This document shows, in pieces, positions 37,126 to 48,517 of a stretch of 64,000 bases of DNA (positions are counted from its first letter, which is position 1; each line of letters begins with the position of its first letter). The notes beneath the pieces are model-generated. The model saw nothing but the letters and a program-made list of their open reading frames with translations. It was not told the origin of the DNA and did not search any database. The translations under genes and the position numbers were made by a program. The stretch comes from Rusavskia elegans (Eukaryota > Ascomycota > Lecanoromycetes > Teloschistales > Teloschistaceae): positions 1-64,000 of the forward strand of contig SAUG01000122.1 of the NCBI GenBank assembly GCA_011316305.1. Direction: 5' to 3'.

Positions 37126-40100
37126 TTCCTATACGAATAATATATTATATATATACCGAAAATTAAAATTAAATAAACTCGCTATATACTCGCTAAAAAA
37201 CCTATAGAAAAAAGAATTTATATATAATAACGATAAGGTAGATAAAATTTAAAGAGCTCCTATAGTAGATATATATACGAAGAAGATAAAATAAAAAAAA
37301 TAGAGCTTTTATAGTTTCTATAGTATTCTAAACCTCCTATAATAGTAGTATATTCGGTAGAATACTAGTATAGGTACTAGTTTATAATATAGATCTATTT
37401 AAAGTATTTTAAATAGATAGCTTCGGTAATTAAAAGTACCTATCTAGTAGTATATTATAGGTATTATCGGTTATTATCGATACTGCCGAAGTACTAAAAG
37501 GTATAGATATTATATTTTTTCTTAACTTATTAAAGAAATATATACTAAACGACTATTAGAATATTATAAGCTTTTATAGATATATTAAAAATTATAATTC
37601 CTGGATATTTACTATAGCTTTAAGGATTAATATAAATTTTCGGATTATTAATAATTACAGCGCTCTAATAGTACTATTACTAGAGACTCTATAGAATCCT
37701 ATAGTTAATTTAATAGTACGGCTAGATAGTAAAAACACCGAAATATATTTATATATTATTAATATCTAGCTATAAATAGCTAAAAATATCGCGATTCTAA
37801 AAGCAATTAATATTATTTTTTATCTAATAGCGTTTAGATTCGAGGTTTAAATAAAATAGTACCCGAAAATAGAAATAGAATAGATTTTTATTATAGTTTA
37901 TATAGATAATATGAACTCGAAAGTTATTAAATAATTTATTAAATACTTCGATATATATATATAGGTCGAGTTTTCTAGAAATATAGAAAGTAAACTTAAA
38001 TTTTTAAAAGCTATCTAAATCTATAACGGCTATAAGTTATATTTAATAGAAATATAGGATATAGGAAATCGAATAATATAATTTATATATTAGACGGTAT
38101 AGAATTAGTAAAAATATATTTAAAAATATAGTAGTCGTAGATAGTAGGTAAAAATAAGTAGTAGATAGCTAGTAGCTAGGGTACTAACTAGTCTATATCT
38201 ATATATAAGTTCCGAAAAGCTTTATATAAAATCCGAATAGTTTACTAGATAAATAAAATATATTTTACTAAATTTAAAACTAGTTAATATATTAAATCTA
38301 ATATAGAATCTAGTAGAATATAGACTAAAGATACCCTTTTAGCGTTTTACTATTAAAATAGAATAATAAATCCGGATATAGATAATTATATACGAAATTC
38401 GATTAAATATATTATTAGAAAGTATATAAAAGGTATAGTAATTTAAAAATAATATAGATATTATATAAATAGGCCTATAGAATCCAGAATTATTTAAAGG
38501 TTTAACTAATCTCTATAGTATATATTATACTTTCCGAAGATTATATTTATAGATATATAATAATCGCTAGTACCCCGGAATTAATTATATTCCGGAGGCA
38601 ATTATTATTAGGAAAGATTTTTATAATTTAAATAGATTATTACTATTATTATTTAAAGTTTAGAGCGTTTTTAGATCTTTAAATCTAAGTACTATATAGA
38701 AGGCCTCGAATTTACCTTTATCTAGAACTTTAATAAACCTATTAGCTACTATTTATTCTATTAGAATATATTAAAAGTCGATAGTTTTATTTATAATTTT
38801 CTTCTATAGAAATATAATATAAATATTAATATATTTAGTATAACTATAGAGCTAAAGATTTTTAGTAAAAGTAATAACGTTCTAATTATTATTATAAAAG
38901 ATTACTATATCTAAAATAGTATTAAGATTCTATTTATTATTTAATAATTAATTTAGGATATTATTTAACGAAATAGCCTCTTTAGTAATTCTAGTTTTAC
39001 TATCTAACTTTATTTTAGTAGTCGATATAGCTATAAAATCTTATCGTTTAGATAACTAGCTAATAATACCGGATCTAATATTAAAAATATATCTAGAAAT
39101 AAAATAATAGATTTTATAATTACCTATCTAATTAATATTAATTAACTTTCGAAGCTTCTATAGATTATTTTTATAAATAAAAATAAAATAAACCGTTTTA
39201 TATAGATATTTAAAAATCTTAATAATAGTATTCTAGTAGTAGCTTATAGAGTTAGATAAATATTAATTAATAATAGAAATAGTAAAAGTAATATCGGAGT
39301 AGGTTCTAAATATAATATATATTAAAGAGCCGATAGTATTCTAATATTTATACTTTATTAAAAGAAAGTAGTTTAAGTCGGTAGAAATAGTTTCTAAATA
39401 AAAGCCGAAATCTATAAAAATAGAAATATTATTTTTATAAATAATAAAACTATAATCTTTTAGAATCTATTTAATATAAATAGTTCAGTCTAATTAAATA
39501 ATATAGAATTCCCGGTTTCTAATAATTTTTATACCGAAGTAGAAATTAATAATACCTAAATCTAATATTTAAAAATATTTATTTAGATATATTTTAATAT
39601 TATTAAAGTTTTAACGATTTATACTATATAGAAGGATAATATTAATATAAACGCCGATAATTATTATACTATTATAGAAGATACTATAATTAGATTCTAC
39701 CTTATAGATTTAAAACCGATAGTAGCGAAAAATTTAGTAAAATAGTAGTACTAGATCTAAAATAACTATTTAAAACTATAGAAAGCTTTCCGGAATTTAT
39801 ATATTATATTAGAGTCGCTAAAACTAGTAGAGTATTAATAAATATAGATAACTTTATCTATATAACTATAAAGGAAGATAGTTCTAATATCTATTTAATC
39901 GAGTTCTAGACCGTAGGCGGTAGCTATAGCGAAAATAGTTTTATATAATATTAGTTTAATAATAGAAATAAAAATTTTATTAAAATCGATACCGGCTTTC
40001 TATTTTAAACTATAGACGATCTAGTAAACTTTAAAGCGCGTAATTTTACTATCGGCGTCTTTTTTGATTTTATATATCTATTTATATTCTAGAAAAATTT

Positions 40101-40918
40101 TTATAGAAGGTATTAATACTTTAGTATATAGTATCTAAATATTATTTATTTCTAATAATACTAGTTCTTTTTCTATAGCCTTATACTATTTATTAGTATA
40201 GGATAATTCTATAATTATATTTTATAACTAAAATTCGGGAGAATTTAATACTATATTTTTTCTTACAATATTAATATTTATATAGATATTTATAATTAAA
40301 TCTAGCGAAAAGCGATTATAATTATTTAATATCCTGAATTTAGAAAATTTATATAGAACTTTAATAAAAAATAAAATAGTATAATCGGTTTATAGATAAA
40401 ATATATTAATTTAAAAATTGATCGATAATAGATTATAATCCGAATCCGATTCCGAGTTTTTAACTTTAGTAATATAAGATAAATCGGCCGGTAATAGAGG
40501 AATTCGGTAAAATACTAGAACTTAATAGAAGGGAGCTATTAGTTTAGATATTAATAGAAGATTACTGGATTATTACTATAATCTTCTAGAATTAGATCCT
40601 TTATTAGTATACTACTATTTCTATAAAGGTTATTAGTTAATTTTTAATTTTTCTAACTACTATAGATCTAATAAATCTAGGTTTTAATTTATTTTTTTAA
40701 ATACTATAGAAGAATTATAGATAATTTTATTCTAAAAATTTAATAGTTTATAGATAATATTACTAAAATAACCGACTGAAATATATTTATAGTTTCGATT
40801 ATAGAGTTTCCGAATTTTTTTACTATATATAAAATATACTATAGAACCTAGAATATAGAATCGGCTTAAATCTAGAAGTTTATTATATTTCTTTTTATAT
40901 AAAGTTATATCTAATTTA
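37126..40918 (-). pseudogene. C3 3' half: integrase C-terminus, RT, RNase H and 3' region, decayed
   Basis: It matches 41095-44950 of C4 throughout. RNase H, RT and the integrase C-terminus lie at about 38650-40918 and the non-pol 3' region at 37126-38650. It is more heavily mutated than C4: CG sites and the RT motifs are less recognisable. It stops at 40918 in ATTTA, where C4 inserted, and continues at 48518. Confidence 0.8.
40914..40918. repeat. Target-site duplication of C4, left
   Basis: ATTTA, repeated at 48518-48522. Five base pairs is the usual duplication for copia integrases. Confidence 0.9.
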
Positions 40919-41094
40919 TGTTGAAATCATATATATTGAACATCAAGCTTGATTTACTAAGGTAGGCTTTCGCCTGGACTAAGTATATAAGAAGGAGGTA
41001 GTAGAGCCTTGGCGCCGAGAGCTACTAGGCCTAATTAGTACTAGCGCCCTTAGTATCTTAGTATAGCTATTATATATAATATATACTTCTAATA
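40919..41094 (-). repeat. C4 3' LTR
   Basis: 176 bp. On the plus strand it starts TGTTGAAATC, and the far end is CTTCTAATA (original CTTCCAACA). TATATAAG on the plus strand and TTATATACTT on the minus strand (about 40985) could serve as TATA box. AGGCTTTCGCCT is a small hairpin. Confidence 0.92.
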
Positions 41095-42690
41095 CTCCTA
41101 TACGAATAATATACTATATACGTACCGAGGGTAAAAATTAAATAGACTCGCTATATACTCGCTAAAAAACCTATAGGAAAAAGAGTTTATATATAATAAA
41201 GGCGAGGTAGATAAAGTTTAAAGAGCTCCTATAGTAGATATATATATATAAATTATAAAAATCGAAATCTAGATAAAAGAAAATTAGAGCTTCCTATAGT
41301 TCCTATAGTATTCTAAACCCCCTATAGTAGTAGTATACTTAGTAGAGTACTAGTATAGGTACTAGTTTATAATATAGATTTATTTAAAGTATTTAAAACG
41401 GATATCGCCCGATTAGAAGGGCGTATCTAGAGCTTCGGCGATTAAAAATACCTATCTAGTAGTAAATTATAGATATTATCGGTTATTATCGATACCGCCG
41501 AAGTATTAAAGGGTATAGATATTATATTTTTTTAATTTATTAAAGGAGTATATACTAAACGTCTATTAGGATATTATAAGCCTTTATAAATATATTAAAG
41601 GTTATATCGTCTAGGTAGTCCTAGATATAAAGGTATTTACTATAGTTTTAAGAATTAATATAAGTTTTCGGATTATTAATAATTACGGCGCTCTAATAGT
41701 ACTATTTCTAGAATTCCTATAGAATCCTATAGTTAATTTAGCGGTATAGCTAGGTAGCGAAGACCCCGATACGTATTTATATATTATTACTATCTAGCTA
41801 TAGATAGCTAAAGATATTATAATCCTAAAAGCTATCGATATTATCTTTTATCTAATAACGCTTAGATTCGAAGCTTAGATAGGATAGTACCCGAGAATAG
41901 AAGTAGGGTAGATTATTATTATAGTTTATATAGGTAATATAAGCTCGAAAGTTATTAAATAGTCTATTAAATACTTCGATATATATATATATAGGTCGAG
42001 CTTTCTAGAAATATAGGAAGTAAAATTAAATCTTTAAAGGCTATCTAAATCTATAATAGCTATAAGTAATATTAAATAGAAGCGTAGGATATAAAGAATC
42101 GAATAGTATAACTTATATATTAGATAGTATAAGATTAGTAAAAATATACTCGAAAAAGTAGTAGTAGTAAATAGTAGGCGAAATTATATAGCGGGCGGCT
42201 AGCGGCTAGAGTACTAATTATAGTATACCCGCGCTAGTTCCGAAAAGCCTTATATAGAGTCTAAATAACTACTAGGTAGCTAGAAATACCTTAACTAGTA
42301 TTAAAACTAGTTAATATATTAAATTTAATATAGAATTTAGCAGGGTTTAGACTAAAGGTATATTCTTAATATTTTACTACTAAAATAGAAGAACGAATCC
42401 GGATATAAATAACTATATATAGATTTCGATCGAATATATTATCGGAAAGTATATAAAAGATATAGTAATTTAAAAACGATATAAATACTATATAGATAGG
42501 CCTATAGGGCCTAAAGTTATTTAAAAGCTTAACTACCCCCTTTAATATATATTATACTTTCCGAAAATAATATTTATAGGTATATAGTAATTACTAATAT
42601 CCCGGAGTTAATTATATTCCGGGGAAGATTATTATTAGAAAAATCTTTATAATTTAGATAGATTATCGCTATTATTATTTAAGGTTTAGA
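41095..42690 (-). other. Extra 1.6-kb region of the copia family between pol and 3' LTR
   Basis: RNase H ends near 42690, yet the 3' LTR starts only at 41094. Most copia elements have a short 3' UTR here. The region is also present in C3 (37126-38650), so it belongs to the family. It has no recognisable domain and no persistent frame that I could identify on either strand. Possible readings are a third gene, a long untranslated region with packaging or regulatory function, or an old captured segment. Confidence 0.6.
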
Positions 42691-44650
42691 GTATTTTCGG
42701 GTTTTTAAACCTAAGCGCTATATAGAAAGCCTTAAATTTACCTTTATCTAGGGCTTTAGTAAACCTATTAATAACTATTTACTCCGTTAGAATATACTAA
42801 AGATTAATAATTTTATTAGTAACTTTCTCCTATAGGAATTTAATATAGATATTAATATATTTAGTACGGCTATAGAACTAAAGGTTTTTAGTAAATATAA
42901 TAGCGCCCTAATTATCGCTATAGAAAGTTACTATATCTAGAATAGTATTTAGATCCTGCTCGTTAATTAATAGCTAACTTAGAATATAATTTAACTAAAT
43001 AGTTTCCTTAGTAGCTCCAGTCTTTCTATCTAATTCTACTTCGGCAGTTAATATAGCTATAGTTACTTACCGCTTAAATAACTAGCTAATAGCGCCGGAT
43101 CTAATATTAAAAATATATTTAGAAATAGAACGATAGGTTTTATAGTTATCTATCTAATCGGTATTAGTATACCTCCGAAACTTCTATAGGTCGCTTCTAT
43201 AAATAAAAATAAAGTAAGCTATTCTATATAGGTATTTAAAGATTCTAGTAACGGCGTTCTAATAGTAGTTTATAGAGTTAGATAAGTATCGGCTAATAAT
43301 AGAGACGGCGAAGGTAATATCGGAGCGGGTTCTAAATATAACGTATATTAAAAAGCCGATAGCGTTTTAATATTTATATTTTATCGGCAGGAAATAGTCC
43401 TAATTAGTAGGGACGGTTTCTAAATAAAAGCCGGAATCTATAAAAATAGAAATATTATCTTTATAAATAATAAAGCTATAATCCTTTAGAATTTATTCGA
43501 TATTAATAGTTTAGTTTAACTAAATAGTACGGAATTCCCGGTTCCTAATAATTTTTATACCGAAGTAGAAGTTAATAGGGCCTAGATCTAATATTTAAAA
43601 ACGTTTATTTAGATATATTTTAATATTATCGAGGTCCTAATAACTAGCGCTATATAGAAGAATATCGTTAATATAAACGCCGATAATAATTATATTATTA
43701 TAAAAGATACTATAATCGGATTCTAGAAATTTAAAGTCGATAGTAGTAAAAAATTTAACGAGATAGCGGTACTAGACCCGAAATAACTATTTAAAACTAT
43801 AGAAGGCCTTCCGAAGTTTATATATTATATTAGAGTCGCTAAAACTAGTAGGATATTATATATAGATAATTTTATCGATATAACCGTAGAGGAAGGCCGT
43901 TTTAATATCTATTTAATTAAATTCTAGGCCGTAGACAGCAGCTATAGTAAAGATAACTTTATATAATATTAGTTTAATAATAGAAATAAAGGTTTTATTA
44001 AAATCGATACCGGCTTCCTATTTAAAGCTATAAACGACCTAGCGAGCTTTAAAGTATATAATCTTACTATCGGCGTCCCTTTTAATTTTATATACTTATT
44101 TATCTTCTAGGAGATATTTTATAGAAAGTAGTAATACTTTATTTAATATATAGTATCTATATATTATTTAGTTCTAATAATACTAGTTTTTCTTCTATAA
44201 CTTTATACTATTTATCGGTATAGAGTAAATCTATAGCCTCCTTATATAACTAGGATTTAGAAGGGTCTAATATAGTACCTTCTTTTATAGTATTAATAAA
44301 TATATAGATATTTATAATTAGATCTAGCGAGTAATAATTATAATTATCTAGTACCCGGAATTCGGGGTAGTTATATAGGACTTTAACGAGGGATTAGATA
44401 GTACGGTCGGTCTATAGGTAAGGTATAATAATTTAAAGATAGGGCGGTAATTTATCGGAATCTAATTCGGAATTATTAACCTCGGTAATATAAAGTCTAG
44501 CAGGTAGGTTAGCCGGTAAAAGAGCTTAACTATAAATAAAAGGAATCCGATAAGGTATTAGAGAAGCTATTAGTTTAGATATTAAAGGGAAATTATTAGA
44601 TTATAGTTATAATTTTCTAGAATTAGATTTCCTATTAGTATACTACCGTT
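42690..44650 (-). pseudogene. C4 reverse transcriptase and RNase H, decayed
   Basis: On the minus strand, IDIKTAFLYGYID (43870-43915) matches the copia RT block DVKTAFLNG. GVYINDILLYS (43650-43682) is the catalytic YVDDILL block with the first Asp lost. RNase H blocks follow: a GYIFNIGSGAIS-like segment (about 43090-43150), RTKYINIYIKFL (about 42830-42870, from RTKHIDIRYHF) and RFTKALDKGKFKAFYIALRF (about 42710-42770). These two activities copied the element RNA to DNA. Loss of the catalytic Asp and many stops make it inert. Confidence 0.9.
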
Positions 44651-44699
44651 TCTACAGGGGCTGCTATTAAAATTTATTTTCTAATTTCTCTAATTCCTA

Positions 44700-45650
44700 T
44701 AGATCTAATAAATCTAGATTTTAATCTATTTTTTTAAATACTATAGAAAAGATATAAATAATCTTACTTTAAAGATTTAATAGTTTATAGATAGTATTAC
44801 TAAAGTAACCGACTAAAGTATATTTATAGCTCCGATTATAGAATTTCCGAATCTTTTTATTATATATTAGGTACGCTGCGGAATCTAGAATATAGAATCG
44901 ACTTAAATCTAGAGGTTTATTATACTCCTTTTTATATAAGGTTATACCTAATTTACTATTAGGTAACCGGAAGTATAGAAAAATAGTAGCTTTAATAAAT
45001 AGCGGCTAATATTTCTTACTAAAGCCGCTATAAACTAATATAGGGTAGGCTTTATATATTAGTATCTACCCGAAATATTCGGATATACTATTCTATTATA
45101 GATTATTAGATATAGTAGACTTCTACTAGATACCTTTATTAGCGAAGCTTTTAGATATAATATAGCTTCTAAATTTATTATCGCTATAAAAATATTTAAT
45201 AATAAAAATACCTTTTTTATTATAGGCGTAGAAGTAGTTCTAGTATTCTAGAGTTTCGGGAATATCTTTTAATTTAGTTATATAGATACTATATTTCTAG
45301 GTATTATTATTTAGAAAGGTAAAAATATATTAGCTCCTATTATATATAACTAGAACCTTACTCTCTCGAATAGGACCTATATAATTAGTATAAATAAAGT
45401 CTATAAAATTACTACCAGAGCGGATATAGCCCCTATAAAGCTAATTATATTATTTACCTAAAATATAAACCTTATAGAAATCGGATTTAGATTTAGGGAC
45501 TTTAAATAGATCGATTCCTATAGATATATTCGCTAATTTATATAAGTTTTAGTTATTAAAGTATCTAAACCGGGTATATTAGATATTTTCTACTTCTACT
45601 AATATTTTAGTATAGGCCTTTAAAGCTATATCAGGTATTAATAAAGATAA
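44700..45650 (-). pseudogene. C4 integrase, decayed
   Basis: Minus-strand frames give VPKSKSDFYKVYILGK (about 45450-45500, from the PxSKxxFCxxCxxGK zinc block), IDFIYTNYIGPIRESKVLV (about 45330-45390, the first catalytic Asp block with Asp changed to Asn), KGIFIIKYFYSDN (about 45185-45215, the second Asp block), and, in the C-terminal domain, LDLSRFYILDSAAYL (44875-44920) and YTLVGYF (44800-44820, the LVGY signature of copia). The product joined element DNA to target DNA with 5-bp stagger. Cys-to-Tyr and Asp-to-Asn changes fit G-to-A mutation on the coding strand. Confidence 0.9.
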
Positions 45651-46150
45651 GGATAAAGATAGAAAAGAAAAGAAAAAAAAAATAGAAGAAGATTTTATAG
45701 GGCCGCGCTATATAATATTAATATTTAATAGGAATAGACTTTCGTATATATAGGTAGTTAATATTAAATCCGGAATACTAAAATTAAAGCTAAAGCTAGA
45801 ATCTTTAATAATTACTTTAGCGTCTATTTTCTAAATTTATAATATTAATAGTAGATTAGTACCGGACCTAGAGATATAAAAGATATTATAGAATTCTATA
45901 GAGCGGTATTTACTATTAATAAGGTAATAAAGTATAATAGTACCTTTAGTAATTAGTCGGAAGCTAATAGCGCTTTTAATACCGGTTATAGGCTCGCTCT
46001 AAATAGGTCTTATAGTAGATTTAATAAAGAAGTACTACTAGAAAGTAGTATAATAGTTATAGATATAGTCGAATATCTAACTATTAGTAAAGTCCAGTTT
46101 ATTTAATAAAGCCGATAAGGCTATAGAAGTAAAAGTTATAAAACTAAAAT
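45650..46150 (-). pseudogene. C4 protease region, decayed
   Basis: This is the part of the polyprotein between gag and integrase, where copia elements encode the aspartic protease. I could not read the DSG active-site block, so the assignment rests on position. The region is present in C1/C2/C3-type copies (2092-2777 inverted, 15700-16100, 49240-49600). Confidence 0.5.
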
Positions 46151-48160
46151 TAGTAGGGGCCGGTACTACTATAATAAAATTTAGTAACTTTTTAGACTCG
46201 GCAGGTTTATTTTTAGATTTATTATCTTTAGATTTATCGTTTTTACTATCCTTGCTATCCTTTCCTTTACCGCCTTTACCCTTATAGCGTTTACCGCCGC
46301 CGTTCTTCTATTTATCTACTATCTAAGCCTTCTTTAATTTAGGATATAGATTATAGTAGGTATCCTTTATATAGCCGTCTCGGTTATAGTAGGAATAATA
46401 GTCGACTTTAATAACTCGCTTATTCGGGTTATTTATAGATAGGAAGGCTTTAGTTCTAGTAGTAGTAGATTTAGTACTACTATATTAGTAATATTCCTCG
46501 CTAATAGTAGTACTAATAGTTTTATTTAGAATAACTATTTTCTATTTTCGCCTATCCTTATTTCTAATAATAATATTACTTTAAATAAACGAGATCTAGA
46601 AGTAGCTAAAAGAGGTATTAAGGCCCTAAAGAAATTTTAAAATAAAAAGGCTTTCTAAAATAGTAATACCTATAGCTAAAATCTTATTAGTAAGTTTATA
46701 AAACTTAGCTATATAGGCTTCTATATTCTCGAAGGAACTATTATAATAGAGGATATCTAGCTAGACGTCGAATTCTATAAATTTACCGGTACTATAGACT
46801 CTATATTATACCTAGAATTTATCTAGTATTTTTTTAATATCTAATATAATATCTTTAATAAAATTTTTAGTATTAATACTATAGGTCGTCTTAATTACTA
46901 TATAGGCGCGTTTTATACGTTTTTCTTTATATTCGGAAGTACCCGGAAATAGAAAACCTTTAGTAGCGGTTTAGAAATTATTAAAAATATAGTAGGCTAT
47001 AATACTTTCCTCCTAGTTTTTATAATCCGAACGGGTTTCAAGCTTTAAAACTATATTAATAGGGTAGCCGGTACCCCCTAGTTTAGTATTATTTATAGTT
47101 AGTATAGGAGTAGATATATTACCGAGCTTAATACTAGACTAAATTAGAATTCTATAAAAAATAGTACTATAGAAGTCGGATATAATAAAAAATCTAGGTA
47201 GCGAATAGCCTAGAAAAATAATAACTTCGAGGCTAAATAAATTACTCGGGCTTAGAGGTATCGGAAGAGAACTAAAAGCTATAAAAAAGTCCGGGTTATC
47301 TTTAGATATAATAAAAAGTAATATTAATAGGTAATAATTAGAATCCGGGCGTAGGTAGTTCTAGATAGTAAAGTTAATTTACTATTAATTATAGAGGAAC
47401 CTATAGTCTTTAATAGAGAATTAGAAATTATAGGCGGTTTAGTTTACCCGGAGGTTATTAGATAGTCTCTAAAAAAAATATTATTTAAGATTTTTAAAAT
47501 TATAAGGATTAGTATAAAGCCTTAATAATAATAATAATATAAAAGTAGATATAAGATTTAAAATAGATTAGGTAAAGCTTTAAAAAGTAAAATAATATAA
47601 TAATAGTCCTTAGTAATAAATAGGAGGCTTCGAATTCTTATACTACTTAGGACTAGACGATATAGCTAGTAAAACTAAAGCTAGGCTCGATAGTTCTAAG
47701 TTCTAGAAGCAAATAGTAGTTAGTTTAAAAGTAGTAGGTACTTGCTTAGATTATTAGAAAGTTAGGAAAAATATAATAGCTAGGAATATAGTCTACTAGC
47801 CCCCTATTTTATAAAAGTCCTAGCCTATATTAAGTTAGCTAGATATTCGCTTCTTATATTTATTTATAATAGCTAGCAGCTATAGGATATATACCGATAA
47901 CTAGTATTAGCTAGGCAGTAGGATATAAAACTAATAATTATAAAGATCTAATTTTAAAGGCCTAATTACTATACCTAGTATAATATTCCTATAGTAATAT
48001 ATCTATACGTAGTAAATTAGTAACTTAATAGTTCTATTCGAAAGTAAAGAGGTTAGTAGTTTAAGCGGCTAGAAGGGGTCGTAAAGTAAGACGAAAGGGG
48101 TTTATTTAGCTATTTATAATTTCGGTAGTTACCGGGGTACTTATAGGTAGTAGTATAACT
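46150..48160 (-). pseudogene. C4 gag with zinc-knuckle footprint, decayed
   Basis: On the minus strand at 46350-46404 the frame reads DYYSYYNRDGYIKDTYYN. This is a CX2CX4HX4C knuckle in which the Cys and His codons have become Tyr (TGC to TAC, CAC to TAT). A Lys/Asp/Ser-rich segment follows at 46180-46290, a common nucleocapsid tail. Gag would form the virus-like particle and package the element RNA. The start codon cannot be placed. The leader lies at about 48160-48341. Confidence 0.75.
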
Positions 48161-48317
48161 ATAGACTTCGTTATTCGCTGTATTAGATACTTTATACAGT
48201 TTAATAATATATATCGGAAAGGTAGATAAAAAGGAAGATTTAATAAAGATATAAAGAAGTTAAGTATAAAGATATAATACTCGCGAATAACGATAATAAC
48301 TATTATAAACTAATTCG

Positions 48318-48341
48318 GCTAGAGCTTCCGGGTTTATAACC
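48318..48341 (-). promoter_or_regulatory. Primer binding site of C4
   Basis: Immediately inside the 5' LTR the minus strand reads GGTTATAAACCCGGAAGC. The equivalent sites in C3 (51905-51928) and C5 (55200-55223) read GATTATAAACCCGGAAG and GATTATAAATTCGAAAG. Pairing with the anticodon region of initiator Met tRNA is the likely role, as in other copia elements. Confidence 0.45.
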
Positions 48342-48517
48342 TATTAAAATTATATATATAGAATATTAAACTTAATTTACTAAGGTAGGCTTTCGCCTAG
48401 ACTAAATATATAAGAAGGATATAGTAGGGCTTTAGCGCCGAGAACTACTAGGCCTAATCGGCACTAGCGCCCTTAGTATCTTGGTACAGCTGTTATGCGT
48501 AACACGTACTTCCAACA
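48342..48517 (-). repeat. C4 5' LTR
   Basis: 176 bp. On the minus strand it begins TGTTGGAAGTACGTGTTACG and ends AATTTTAATA. The inverted motif GTACGTAACACGTAC and the block CAGCTG are shared by all LTR copies. Confidence 0.92.

Larger units (their letters stand above)
40919..48517 (-). mobile_element. Ty1/copia copy C4 (inner), complete, nested in C3
   Basis: The 7,599-bp element has 176-bp LTRs at both ends and an exact 5-bp target duplication, ATTTA (40914-40918 and 48518-48522). The duplicated site lies in the pol gene of C3, whose two halves rejoin correctly. On the minus strand the order is 5' LTR, primer site, gag with zinc knuckle, protease, integrase, RT, RNase H, a 1.6-kb extra region, 3' LTR. 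Integrase before RT is the copia order. Every frame is closed, yet domain blocks are easy to read. C4 is the reference copy for this window. Confidence 0.93.

Noticed and set aside
37897..37920. Plus-strand YIDNMNS, which looks like the RT block YVDDM
   Set aside because: The real RT of this family is on the minus strand (43650-43915 in C4) with integrase and RNase H in order. The matching site in C4 (41935) reads YIGNI. It is chance.
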